Origin: Clostridia bacterium
GTDB lineage: Bacteria > Bacillota > Clostridia > Christensenellales > Aristaeellaceae
DNA: 64,000 nucleotides
NCBI GenBank assembly: GCA_017524725.1
Contig: JAFXUZ010000084.1
Coordinates: forward strand, 1 to 64,000
Direction of reading: 5' to 3'
The position numbers and the translations under genes are program-made. The notes beneath the pieces were generated by a model. That model made no database searches. It had not been told where the DNA came from and was given only the letters and a program-made list of their open reading frames with translations. Below, piece after piece: positions 46,480 through 55,990 of the stretch. How positions within the stretch are numbered: the stretch's first letter is position 1; each line of letters starts with the position of its first letter.

Positions 46480-46509
46480 AGCCTGAAAGCGTTTTCCCGT
46501 TTTCAGGCT
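46480..46509. terminator. Bidirectional terminator between convergent genes
   Basis: Stem AGCCTGAAA / TTTCAGGCT with seven A residues on the left and seven T residues on the right, serving the phosphatase gene and the giant surface-protein gene. Confidence 0.88.
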
Positions 46510-46550
46510 CTTTTTTTGTTATTGGACTATCGCTCCTCCCCGCTGCCGGT

Positions 46551-49500
46551 TCATGCCCTGCGGCGCCTGCGCCTCAAGTAATATACGTCGCCTCCCGCCA
46601 GGCCGAGCAGTACGGCGCCGGCCCCGCCGTAAAGGATCATGCGTCTGGTGGAAACGTTCTTACTGCCTGCCGTAAAGGTTGCCGTGCCTCCGTCGTACAG
46701 GCATTTGGTCACATTTCCGTACTTGCCGGCATTCCGGTTGGAGGATTTGTATCCGTTCACACCGGAAAGCGTGACATAATATTCATGTTCGGCATCCAGG
46801 CCGTTCAGCCGGCACCATCCGGTATCGTCCGGGATCAGGCTGACGTCGCCTACCTTGCCCTCTTCGTTGTAGAGCACCGCGCTCACCGTTCGGTAGGTAT
46901 AGACGGGTTCATCGCCGCCCTCCGTAAAGCGGACCCTGACGGAGAACATCACGCCCCTGTAGAACTGCACTGTTCCGCCCGAATACACCTCGTCGGTGTC
47001 GTCAGCATTTTCGCCGGAATTCACATAGGTCACAGTGGTATTGGCGTCCTTCACGACGGCCCTGGCGGTGTATTCAATGGGCTTGCCGTCCGTATCCGCA
47101 TAGGAAAGTCCGAGGACGGCAAATTCGTTTCCGTCGGCCTCAAACCGGTTTCCTGCTTCGGCACCGTTGGCATACAGCGTCCATTCAGCCATATCACCGG
47201 GCACGTTTGACACATTGCCGTTCTCATCCGTAAACTCCGCGCGGAAGCGGAAATCCGTCGTCCGGAAGGCATAATTGAGGATACACTCCTGGTTTTCTGT
47301 CATCGTACCTTCTGTCTTTTCCGCACTTACAGTGTATCTCTGGCCCGCTTCGCTCGTTACGGTGTACCGGGTACCCTGGGGCAGCTCAGTGATCACAGCC
47401 GTCGAATCCGGCCTGATCGTCAATGTCCCGCCGGAGGAAACGGTTTTTTCCGCAGCTCCCGTCACCGGGTATTCGCCCTTCAGTTCGACTCCATCCGCTG
47501 TCAGGACGACCCTGCAGGGGATCGCTTCCCTCGTACCGGTGACCGTGATCCTTAATTCAAGCGCATGCTCGATCACGAACCGGATCATGTCCGTAACACC
47601 TTCGGATCCCCTGACGGTCTCTGAAACGCTCAGGGTTCCGTCAAGGCCGTCGGAAACATTCGCTTCTACAGTGTATTCGCTCTCCACATCGGAACAGGAC
47701 ACCGTATATACGAACCGCTTGCCGGCGTCCGCCTGTGAAAAAGCGATCGGCGAAAAGACGTTCACTCCGGCAACGGCAGTGATCTCCTCCATAACGTTGC
47801 CGTCCGTATCCTTCAGGATCAGGCGTGGGCTTTCCCCGCTGCCGGTCCCGGTCACAACCAGTCTTGCGCGGATAGTCAGGACCGTCGTGGCGGAAAAACT
47901 GTTGCGGAAAACGTACCCGCTGCCGGTGGTCACGATCTTCAGTACACCGCCGCCCTCGTCGGTGACCTTCACCGTAACGATCTGTTTTTCGGTGCTCAGG
48001 GGCACACCGGCTTCGGATGTCGCGGTCTCGGAAATCTCGTAAATGTGCGTTCCGATATCATCGATGCCGTATACGATGGGATCGAACCGGACTACGCCTT
48101 CGTCGTCATTGCCCTTTTGCTGAAGGGGCTTTCCGTTTTCGGCCATGGTCAGGGTAAAGCTGTCCCTGCTCAGGACCCTGCCGATCAGGTTCACCTCGGA
48201 GGTGATCTCCGCCTGCCCGGACGCCTCATAGCTGTTTCTGAAGGCGGGCGTTTCGGCATATTCGCAGGTGATCCCGCCCTGGCCGTCGTCCTTCACCGTC
48301 ACCAGCAGGGGATACACCGTGTTGTCATAGTCGATCCCGGCTTCATTCCCGGGGATCTGAGCCAGTTCCAGCGAAAGGATCCCCACGTCGTCCTGCGTCA
48401 GGGGCAGTGCGTCAAAGGCGACCCGGCCCATGGAGTCGCATTGTGCCGTCATAAGCTTCTCCCCGTCACGGTACAGGGCAAGCATGAATTGTTTTTCGGT
48501 CAGTTCCCTGCCGGCCAGAATGACCTGGGCGTTCACCTTCAGTTCTCCCGAGGCGGTATAGGTGTTTACGTAAGTGATCCCGTTTTCGGGATATTCGATC
48601 ACGGTTTCAAGCTCTCCCGTGCCCCGGTCGATCACGTTCACCCGAACGGTATACCGCCGGTTCTGTATCGTGACCCCCTTGCGGCTGGTGTCCAGCTGCA
48701 TCACCTGATATGTATGTACGCCCGTGTCGCCGGTATTATAGAAAATGTCGAATCCCGCTCTGCCATTTCTGTCAGAACGCCCGGTCGTGACCACGCTGTC
48801 GTGTTCCACCAGGGCGAAGGCAAACTCGTCATCCTTCAGTTCCCTTCCCTCCAGAGAAACGTTCAGCTCCACCCGGGCATAACCTGCGGAAAGATAGCTG
48901 AGGGGAATGGTGACGCTGCCTTCCGTCTGGAACGAAAGCGTCCCGTCGTTGTTATCTCTGACAGTCACGCTGACCGGCACGCCGTCTTCAGGGGAAATCA
49001 TGCCGCTGTATTCTTCGGAGGATGCGTAGATCAGGTAATCGTGCGTCCCGACGTCGTTCCCGGTGAAACCGACGGGAGAGAAAACAACCCGGCCGTCGGA
49101 ATCATTGGTGCCCTCGGCTACGATATTCCCCTCCCGGGTCATGGTCAGCTTCACAACGTTCCCGGCGGGAGAAAATCCCGTGCACGAGATCGTCGCTTCA
49201 GGCACCCATTCACCCGCAGAGGCGTACCCGTTGGCAAAGACCGGGGCCTCGGACGCCTCGCATCTGAGGGTACCGTTGTTCTCCTCGGTAACGCGGACCG
49301 TTATCTCCCGTACTGATTCGTCATACACCACACCGCCTATTCCGCCTTTTTCCTGACGGACGCGGTACACGTGTTCCCCGATATCCCGGAGCGAATAATC
49401 GATGACCGGGAACAGCACGGTCCCGTCTTCTTCGTTGACCGCGCTGATCTGATCGCCGTTCTCATCCTCCAGCACCAGGGTAAAGTCGCCTTCACCGAAA

Positions 49501-52500
49501 CGCACCCTCTCAGATGTGACCGAGCAGGCGATCTGCACGGAGCCTGTGGGGGCATACACATAATTCATTGCTACGGGCATTTCCATGTCCGTCGAAACAG
49601 AGATGGTCCCCATCCGGTCATCGGTAGCAATGGCGGAGATCACCGCGCTCTTGTCACCGGACACTCCGCCCGGCAGTGTTCCGTACAGTTTTACCGTATA
49701 TTCCTTTGCCCCATCGCTGCCTTCGGTAAGCAGGATATCCGGGAATACAGCCAGTCCGTTTTCGTCGATGGAAGCGGTGCCCAGAGTCGTATAGCCGTCC
49801 AGCAGGACATAATTGATCTCGCCTTCCCTGATGTCCCTCCCGCTCATCACGGCCCGGACGCTGATCCTGAAAACCCCTTCGGAACGGTACCTGTAGGCAA
49901 ACACCGTTTCCTCGGGTACGGTGACCTCAAGGGTCCCGTCGCCCCTGTCAGCGACCGTGACCTTTACCGGGACCGTTTCCTCCCCGATCAGGGTCAGGGA
50001 AGCGTGGGGAGCTTCTGCCGGACGCACCGTATAGGTGTGTTCGCCCTCGTCAGCCTGGGTATAGCTGAGATGCGCGAGCAGGGCCTGCCCGGCGGCATCC
50101 GTGCCGGCCCGGCTGATCTCACGTCCTTCTTCCTCCAGGATATAAACGAATTCGCCCGCAGCGATCTCTCGGCCGTTGATCTCGGCGCGGACGGTCAGGT
50201 CCGTCCCTCCCTCGGCCCGGTAGGCGTTCTCAAACACCGGGACCGCAGACTGCGTGATCTTCAGCGTGCCGTCGGCGGAATCCTCCACATTCAGGGTCAC
50301 CGCCGAAGCCTTCCGGTCAAGGGTATAACCGTTCATATCAGCGCCGGTCTGGGTAACGGTATATTCCCATGTGCCCACCATCGACTCGTCAAAGGCAACC
50401 GGTTCAAATACGATCTTTCCGTCAGCACCGCAGCTCTTTTCATCCAGGACCCCGTCCCTGCCGGTCAGGGTAAAGGTAAACTGGCCTGCCTCCATCGTCC
50501 TGCCCGAAAGCTGAACCTCGCAGACGACGCCGGCGGAACCTTCTGCAATATACCGCACGTCGAAAGGTTCGTATTCTTCATTTTCTATCCACCAGCTCAT
50601 CCGCCCCATCCCGTCGGCGCGGACCTCCACCGTCGCGCTTGTCCCGCCGGAAAGCAGCTCGGTGCTGTCAGGCAGGGAAGCGAGGGCGACCTCATACCTG
50701 TGGGTCCCCTCATCACCGCTTTGATAGGAAATGCCGAAAGCGGCCTGCCCCTTAGCGTCGTTTGTCTGGGCAGCTATCTGCCGGCCGTTGTCTGTCAGTA
50801 TAAAGCCGAACTCGCCTTCCCTGACAGGCCTCCCCTTCAGGGATATTCCGGCGGTAATGGATACTTCCCCGATGTCGGCAAGCCTGTTTTCAAAAACAGG
50901 CGTTTCGGATGCGATCTCCGCCGCCATGGTTCCCCGGCCGTCGTCCCTTACATCCACGGACACTTCAAGCGTCCTGCCGTCATAGATCATCCCCGGCAGT
51001 TCTCCTGCCTTCTGAACGACCGTATATGTATGGATCCCCGCATCCCTATGGGTGTACCGAAGGGCAGGGAAAGCAAAGCTCCCGTCCTTTTCATTGGCAG
51101 CGGACCCGATCACAGTGCCGTTTTCAAGAAGCTCAAACCCAAAGTCTCCTTCCGCGGCGTTGTAGTCCGCGGTACGGACCGCTCCCGCAATGACAGCCTC
51201 GCCGGAAGCTTCGTAGGATACGCGGAAAACGATGCTGTCCGCCTCAGGAGATTTGGTCACGGTCATAGTCCCGTTGCCCAGATCCTTCAACCCCACCCGG
51301 AAGGTGACGATCCCTGTGTCAGGGGTCAGTCCGACGTTTTCGGGCACGGGCTTCATGGATACCGACAGCATCAGGCTGTTGTCGCTGACCAGAACACCGT
51401 TCATCGGAACCAGGTCGTCCTGGGTAAAGACCATGTCCTGGAAAACGATCAGTCCTTCCGCGTTGTTGACGCCTGTGGTGATCAGGCGGTCGCCGCACCT
51501 GACCTCAAAGGCAAATTCGCCATCCTGCAGGGCCCGCCCGGAGAGGATCACCTTGCCGTTCAGGTACGCGGTGCCTGCCGTCTTGTATTCATTGCTGAAA
51601 CGGATATCTCCGCTCAGCCTTTTCGCATCCAGGGTACCGTCCCCGTTGTCGGTCACTTCGACGATCATCTCGCAGACAGTCCTGTCCAGATGGACCCCGC
51701 CCAGTTCAAGGCCGGTCTGCCGGACAGCGTAAACATGCCGTCCCACATCCTGCTCGGTGTAGTCGATCTGGCTGAACTCGATCACGCCGTCGCTGCCGTT
51801 CTGCCTGGTCCTGATCACCCTGCCGTTTTCCAGGATCTCAAAGGTGAACTGGCCCTCTGACACGATGCTGTTATTCAAAAACACCCTGGCCTGAGGCTTG
51901 TAGCTGCCGGAAGCTTCGTAGCTGCAGAAGAATTGCAAGTCGTCCCCGCCGTCTGCGTCCACGTTCAAGGTACCGTCGCCCCGGTCGGTCACTGTCACGG
52001 TGATGTCAAAGGAACTGCTGTCACGGACCACGCCGCCGGGCACAGTCTCGTTCTGTACGCAGGTATACTCGTGAACGCCTACGTCCTTCACGGTGTAAAC
52101 CACCGGATCGAAACGGATGTCGCCGTTCGCGTCGGCTGAACCCGTGCTCACAGCCACGTTGTTCTCAAGCAGGCAGAAGGACAGTTCCCCTGACCTGAGT
52201 TCGCGGCCTGTCATGGTCACGCCGGCCTGGGCGCTGTAGCTGCCCGAAGCGGAGTAGGTAAACTCAAACACCGGGGGTCTTCCGTCGGACTTGATCGCCA
52301 GAGTGCCGGTGCCGGTGTCAGTCACGCTCACGAGGATCGGATATTCCACCGCAGCGCAGCTGACCCGCGGCGAGGACGGAATGACGGCCCTTACCGTATA
52401 ATGATGCTCCCCCTGGTCCGCAAGGCTGTAATTGATCTCCCTGAAAGACACCTGTCCCGACTTGTCCGCCCATGCTTCGTCGATGACCTCCGGTCCTGAA

Positions 52501-54707
52501 AGGAGCTGGAAAAGGAATTCGTTTTCACCGATAACCCTGTTCTCGAGGGTCATGGAAGCGGCGGGCGTAAAGGAGCCGTAGGCGTGGTATCCGTTTTCAA
52601 ACGTCACTCGCCCGTCCGGAGAGTCCGTGACGATGCACGATGTGGTCAGGGTCCCGTTTCCCGCGTCCTTTACCGTAATGTCCAGGGTATAGGTCCTGGT
52701 GTCCAGCATGACCGCATCCGTTTCCGCGGTATACTGTGAGACCTCCAGGGTATACTTGCCTACGTCGTTCTGGTTGTACCTGATCGGCGGGAAAACGATC
52801 GTCCCGTCTGCCTCGTTGACCGCAGTCGCTACCGTCCGGCCATCCTCGGAATCGCGGATGACGAATGAGAACTGGCCCGGCTTCATCTCACCCTCAGTGA
52901 AGCTGACCCTGCCGACCACTTCCACCGTACCCACGGCGGTATATGAATGGGTAAAGACGATATTTGAAGCCTCCGGTTCGAAAGTGCATTCGATGTTTCC
53001 GTTGCTTCTGTCCGTCAGCGTCACCCGGACAGTGATGGAATCACGGTCGGTCCTGACTCCGGGAAGGTCCCTGTCTTCGGTTATCAGGCGGACCCTGTAG
53101 GTTATGGTATTGGTGCGCTGTCCGGCGCCCTTCCCCTGACGGACGTCTTCCAGGCCGTATTCCATCCGGAGCACGGCGTTGCCGCCGGCGTCGGCAGCCG
53201 CGCTGGCCACCATTTCCTGTCCCTGGAACAGGCCGTAGGTCAGTTCCCCGTCCTTCAGCCACCTGCCGGAAAAGACGGTGGTAACGGGCAGTTCCAGTAC
53301 GCCTTTGGCGGAATAATTGTTTGTGAAAACGATCTTTTCGCCGACATCGGCCAGCAGCTGTCCATCGCCGGCATCGGAGACCGTTACGGTCACTTCATAT
53401 TCGTTTTCGTCGTATTCCACGCCGGGCACATCGCCCTTTTCCTGGACGACGGTGTAATGCTTTTCCCCGATATCGGTATAGGAATAGGAGATGGCATCAA
53501 AGGCAAAGGTGCCTCCGGCCGCCGTCGCCGTACGGCCGATCTCAACCCCATCCTCCTTCAGGACCAGGGTGAATTCGCCGGCCCTGGCGGGGATGAACCT
53601 GGCAGGCAGGGAGACGCGGCCGGAAATCACGCCCTCGCCCATCGCCTGGTATTCCTGGGTGAAAATGAGCGTGGGAGCCGCGGCGTTGGATACCCCGGCG
53701 TACAGAGCGCCGTCAAGGCCCCAGGAGAAGGAAACCTCCTGCACCGTATCCATCACGGGGAGGCCGTCGCCGTCAGATACCGTGATATGCCTTGTTCCAA
53801 GGTATCCCGTGCCGTTCCACTCCAGGGAACCGCCCCCCGCATAAAGGGTATAGACCGTATCCTGCTGCGTCAGGTGTGGGGAAAGCACTGTTTCCGAAAC
53901 GGCAAAGGTCCTCCCGGCAGCCTCGAACGGCCAGCCGGCGTCCAATAAAAAGCTGGCGGATCCCGTTTCGTCACACTCCAGGACCTTATCCCCGCCTTCA
54001 CCGCCGGAAACGGTAAAGCTGACGTCGCCCGCGTTTGGCTGGTAATACTGGGTATCCAGCCCTACGGTGACGGCCACGGGAAGGATCATATAGCCTGTCT
54101 CCCCCACGGTGAACGCAGTTTCGCGCTCATCGGAAAACCATCCTGCCTCCTTCAGCGGCCGGAAACCGGAGATCAGCCTTTCAGCCCCGTCCCGCGGCAG
54201 CTCCCCGCATTCCATGGACATGCCGGCTTCCACGATGCAGCGGTCGTAACCCGACATATTCAGTTTAAATGATACCTCGGCAAGGCCCGTGTCCGCATCG
54301 GACGTGACCAGGATCAGGCTGTCCACCTTGTCAGCGCACACCAGGACCAGCGTTTTACCCTCGTCGGTGGTATAGGAGGGCTCATAATAATAACTGCCGT
54401 TTTCGTCGTACAGGGTCACCCGCACGCTTTCCCGGTCGAAATCGAAAGCCCATGGACAGCTGAAGGTCCTGCCGCCATCCCTGGCCTCATCCCCGCTTCC
54501 CGTCCACATTCTGAGAACGGCGGATGTGCCGAGGGCATTTTCCCCTTCACAGGTCAGCGTCACGGTGGTTTTCAGGTCAGAGGAAAGAACACCCCCAAAG
54601 CTTCGGCAGTCCGGTATGACAGCCTCCGCTCCGGCGGACGCACAGGCGGCGAAAAAAGCGAGCGCCGCCGCCGCAGTCAGTACCATGCGGTTATTCTTTG
54701 TTTCCAT
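46551..54707 (-). CDS. Giant surface protein with about 17 Spy0128/FctA-like pilin repeats
   Basis: A 2718-residue secreted protein in one uninterrupted frame. A signal peptide (MVLTAAAALAFFAACASAGA) and an N-terminal region (about 30-355) precede some 17 tandem repeats of about 113 residues (357-2274). Each runs from a GRxLxxGEFxF-type strand through a DxGxHxYxVxQ strand and VxVTVxDxGxGTL to a FxNxY-type strand, matching the Spy0128/FctA pilin isopeptide fold. Cna-B-like domains follow (about 2275-2680), then a membrane segment (MILYGGAGAVLLGLAGGDVYYL) and a six-Arg tail. No LPXTG sorting motif precedes the membrane segment, so it is probably retained by that helix. The positions of the isopeptide Lys and Glu are occupied by other residues in nearly all repeats. 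GAGGTGG precedes the ATG. It is a single-gene unit and no sortase is nearby. Confidence 0.88.
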   Translation of the reverse strand: METKNNRMVLTAAAALAFFAACASAGAEAVIPDCRSFGGVLSSDLKTTVTLTCEGENALGTSAVLRMWTGSGDEARDGGRTFSCPWAFDFDRESVRVTLYDENGSYYYEPSYTTDEGKTLVLVCADKVDSLILVTSDADTGLAEVSFKLNMSGYDRCIVEAGMSMECGELPRDGAERLISGFRPLKEAGWFSDERETAFTVGETGYMILPVAVTVGLDTQYYQPNAGDVSFTVSGGEGGDKVLECDETGSASFLLDAGWPFEAAGRTFAVSETVLSPHLTQQDTVYTLYAGGGSLEWNGTGYLGTRHITVSDGDGLPVMDTVQEVSFSWGLDGALYAGVSNAAAPTLIFTQEYQAMGEGVISGRVSLPARFIPARAGEFTLVLKEDGVEIGRTATAAGGTFAFDAISYSYTDIGEKHYTVVQEKGDVPGVEYDENEYEVTVTVSDAGDGQLLADVGEKIVFTNNYSAKGVLELPVTTVFSGRWLKDGELTYGLFQGQEMVASAAADAGGNAVLRMEYGLEDVRQGKGAGQRTNTITYRVRLITEDRDLPGVRTDRDSITVRVTLTDRSNGNIECTFEPEASNIVFTHSYTAVGTVEVVGRVSFTEGEMKPGQFSFVIRDSEDGRTVATAVNEADGTIVFPPIRYNQNDVGKYTLEVSQYTAETDAVMLDTRTYTLDITVKDAGNGTLTTSCIVTDSPDGRVTFENGYHAYGSFTPAASMTLENRVIGENEFLFQLLSGPEVIDEAWADKSGQVSFREINYSLADQGEHHYTVRAVIPSSPRVSCAAVEYPILVSVTDTGTGTLAIKSDGRPPVFEFTYSASGSYSAQAGVTMTGRELRSGELSFCLLENNVAVSTGSADANGDIRFDPVVYTVKDVGVHEYTCVQNETVPGGVVRDSSSFDITVTVTDRGDGTLNVDADGGDDLQFFCSYEASGSYKPQARVFLNNSIVSEGQFTFEILENGRVIRTRQNGSDGVIEFSQIDYTEQDVGRHVYAVRQTGLELGGVHLDRTVCEMIVEVTDNGDGTLDAKRLSGDIRFSNEYKTAGTAYLNGKVILSGRALQDGEFAFEVRCGDRLITTGVNNAEGLIVFQDMVFTQDDLVPMNGVLVSDNSLMLSVSMKPVPENVGLTPDTGIVTFRVGLKDLGNGTMTVTKSPEADSIVFRVSYEASGEAVIAGAVRTADYNAAEGDFGFELLENGTVIGSAANEKDGSFAFPALRYTHRDAGIHTYTVVQKAGELPGMIYDGRTLEVSVDVRDDGRGTMAAEIASETPVFENRLADIGEVSITAGISLKGRPVREGEFGFILTDNGRQIAAQTNDAKGQAAFGISYQSGDEGTHRYEVALASLPDSTELLSGGTSATVEVRADGMGRMSWWIENEEYEPFDVRYIAEGSAGVVCEVQLSGRTMEAGQFTFTLTGRDGVLDEKSCGADGKIVFEPVAFDESMVGTWEYTVTQTGADMNGYTLDRKASAVTLNVEDSADGTLKITQSAVPVFENAYRAEGGTDLTVRAEINGREIAAGEFVYILEEEGREISRAGTDAAGQALLAHLSYTQADEGEHTYTVRPAEAPHASLTLIGEETVPVKVTVADRGDGTLEVTVPEETVFAYRYRSEGVFRISVRAVMSGRDIREGEINYVLLDGYTTLGTASIDENGLAVFPDILLTEGSDGAKEYTVKLYGTLPGGVSGDKSAVISAIATDDRMGTISVSTDMEMPVAMNYVYAPTGSVQIACSVTSERVRFGEGDFTLVLEDENGDQISAVNEEDGTVLFPVIDYSLRDIGEHVYRVRQEKGGIGGVVYDESVREITVRVTEENNGTLRCEASEAPVFANGYASAGEWVPEATISCTGFSPAGNVVKLTMTREGNIVAEGTNDSDGRVVFSPVGFTGNDVGTHDYLIYASSEEYSGMISPEDGVPVSVTVRDNNDGTLSFQTEGSVTIPLSYLSAGYARVELNVSLEGRELKDDEFAFALVEHDSVVTTGRSDRNGRAGFDIFYNTGDTGVHTYQVMQLDTSRKGVTIQNRRYTVRVNVIDRGTGELETVIEYPENGITYVNTYTASGELKVNAQVILAGRELTEKQFMLALYRDGEKLMTAQCDSMGRVAFDALPLTQDDVGILSLELAQIPGNEAGIDYDNTVYPLLVTVKDDGQGGITCEYAETPAFRNSYEASGQAEITSEVNLIGRVLSRDSFTLTMAENGKPLQQKGNDDEGVVRFDPIVYGIDDIGTHIYEISETATSEAGVPLSTEKQIVTVKVTDEGGGVLKIVTTGSGYVFRNSFSATTVLTIRARLVVTGTGSGESPRLILKDTDGNVMEEITAVAGVNVFSPIAFSQADAGKRFVYTVSCSDVESEYTVEANVSDGLDGTLSVSETVRGSEGVTDMIRFVIEHALELRITVTGTREAIPCRVVLTADGVELKGEYPVTGAAEKTVSSGGTLTIRPDSTAVITELPQGTRYTVTSEAGQRYTVSAEKTEGTMTENQECILNYAFRTTDFRFRAEFTDENGNVSNVPGDMAEWTLYANGAEAGNRFEADGNEFAVLGLSYADTDGKPIEYTARAVVKDANTTVTYVNSGENADDTDEVYSGGTVQFYRGVMFSVRVRFTEGGDEPVYTYRTVSAVLYNEEGKVGDVSLIPDDTGWCRLNGLDAEHEYYVTLSGVNGYKSSNRNAGKYGNVTKCLYDGGTATFTAGSKNVSTRRMILYGGAGAVLLGLAGGDVYYLRRRRRRA

Positions 54708-54838
54708 ATATCCACCTCATCGGTATGGTCCCCGGGACCCATCCGTATTATTATTGTCTGCCTGCCAATGAACTGTCCCTCCGGAGCCGGTCGGAATGCG
54801 GGGGGTGGGACTCAGGCCGCCCGCAGTTACCAAATCAT

Positions 54839-54867
54839 ATTTTATCACGCTTCCCCGATTTACTCAA
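54839..54867 (-). promoter_or_regulatory. Promoter of the giant surface-protein gene
   Basis: TTGAGT-N17-TAAAAT with an extended -10 (TG one base before) on the minus strand. With the next promoter it accounts for the gene-free stretch 54708-55035. Confidence 0.7.
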
Positions 54868-54875
54868 GCATTTCC

Positions 54876-54904
54876 TTGGAAGGCGCCCAAATATGTGCTA
54901 TACT
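54876..54904 (+). promoter_or_regulatory. Promoter of the PfkB-kinase operon
   Basis: TTGGAA-N17-TATACT with an extended -10 (TG one base before) on the plus strand. It is back to back with the surface-protein promoter, with 8 bases between the -35 boxes. Confidence 0.65.
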
Positions 54905-55035
54905 TTCAAATGAAACCCGGGAAACAGCGCATCCCGCCGCCCTGCGCGGGAGTTTTTTCCCGGTTTCGCCTGCGCAAGGATTTCAATTTGGAAGTCCGGT
55001 ATCCAAAACGCGACTTTCCGGGAAGGTAAAAGACC

Positions 55036-55890
55036 ATGAACGTCATCGCCCTTGGCGGCGTCAACCTGGATATCCTCGGTCAAAGCGACGGGCCGTTCGC
55101 ATTCGGCGATTCCAATCCCGGCCGCATACGTTTCCGCGCCGGCGGGGTCAGCCACAATATCGCCGCGGAACTGGTCCGCCTGGGGCATCATGTTTCCCTG
55201 GTAAGCTGTCTTGGGAGCGGCCACGCCTCCATGACGGTCCGGGCCATGTGCCTGTCTGAAGGGATCGATACGGACCTGTGCATCTCCGGAAACACCGGCC
55301 CCGGCGTTTATCTGTGCCTGCACGGGCCCGACGGCGACATGATCGCCGCCGTCAACGATATGCGCGGGATGGAATCCCTGCGGCCGGAAACAGTCCTTCC
55401 GCTGCTCGAGGAGCGCGATATGGATCTTATGGTCATGGACTGCAACCTGCCGGAGGATACCCTCATTGCCGCGGCCAGGGTATGGGGAAACAGGGTCCCC
55501 ATCTTTATCGATCCCGTATCCGCCTTCAAGGCCGGCCGCTGCCTGAAGGCCCTGCCCTTCATCAGCGCGGTCAAGCCCAACCTGACCGAAGCGAGGGAAA
55601 TGACCGGCAGGGAAAGCGCCGGGGACTGCGCCTCGGCGATCCTCGGCATGGGCGCGAAAACGGTATTCATATCCATGGGAGCCGCCGGGGTCTATTACGC
55701 TTCGGATAAGGAACGCGGCGTATGCCCCGCCATCCCGCTTCCGGAGGGCACGCCCCTGACAGGGGCGGGGGATGCCCTGTGCGCCGGGCTGATCTCGGGC
55801 ATCTCCAAAGGCCTTTCCGCCGCGGGATGCGCCCGGGAGGGCGTCAGGTGTGCGGACTTAAGGCTCAGGCGGGCGGATGCCTTCCTGTAA
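55036..55890 (+). CDS. PfkB-family carbohydrate kinase, pseudouridine-kinase-like
   Basis: A 284-residue ribokinase-fold enzyme. GGVNLDILGQS at the N-terminus, RAGGVSHNIAAELVRLG, the pseudouridine-kinase-like segment GDMIAAVNDM, and the anion hole/catalytic GAGDA (Asp246) are visible. PsuK phosphorylates pseudouridine before PsuG splits it, but no psuG is in the window, so another nucleoside or sugar is possible. The C-terminus after residue 265 is Arg-rich and unlike the family, so a late frameshift cannot be excluded. Confidence 0.85.
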   Translation: MNVIALGGVNLDILGQSDGPFAFGDSNPGRIRFRAGGVSHNIAAELVRLGHHVSLVSCLGSGHASMTVRAMCLSEGIDTDLCISGNTGPGVYLCLHGPDGDMIAAVNDMRGMESLRPETVLPLLEERDMDLMVMDCNLPEDTLIAAARVWGNRVPIFIDPVSAFKAGRCLKALPFISAVKPNLTEAREMTGRESAGDCASAILGMGAKTVFISMGAAGVYYASDKERGVCPAIPLPEGTPLTGAGDALCAGLISGISKGLSAAGCAREGVRCADLRLRRADAFL

Positions 55891-55906
55891 AGACCTGTGC
55901 TGATCC

Positions 55907-55926
55907 CCGGACCTTTGGCTGTCCGG
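55907..55926 (+). terminator. Weak terminator after the PfkB-kinase gene
   Basis: Six-bp stem CCGGAC / GTCCGG with TTTTT eight bases later. Weak; read-through into the next gene is likely. Confidence 0.35.
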
Positions 55927-55990
55927 AAGCATGTTTTTAACACGATCGCGATACAAAATCTCAAACGGCCCGTGCGGCCCGGGAGGAAAC

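Noticed and set aside
46551..54707. Repeat region as a tandem-repeat assembly artefact
   Set aside because: The repeats are diverged at the protein and DNA level, so collapse or expansion of identical units is unlikely.
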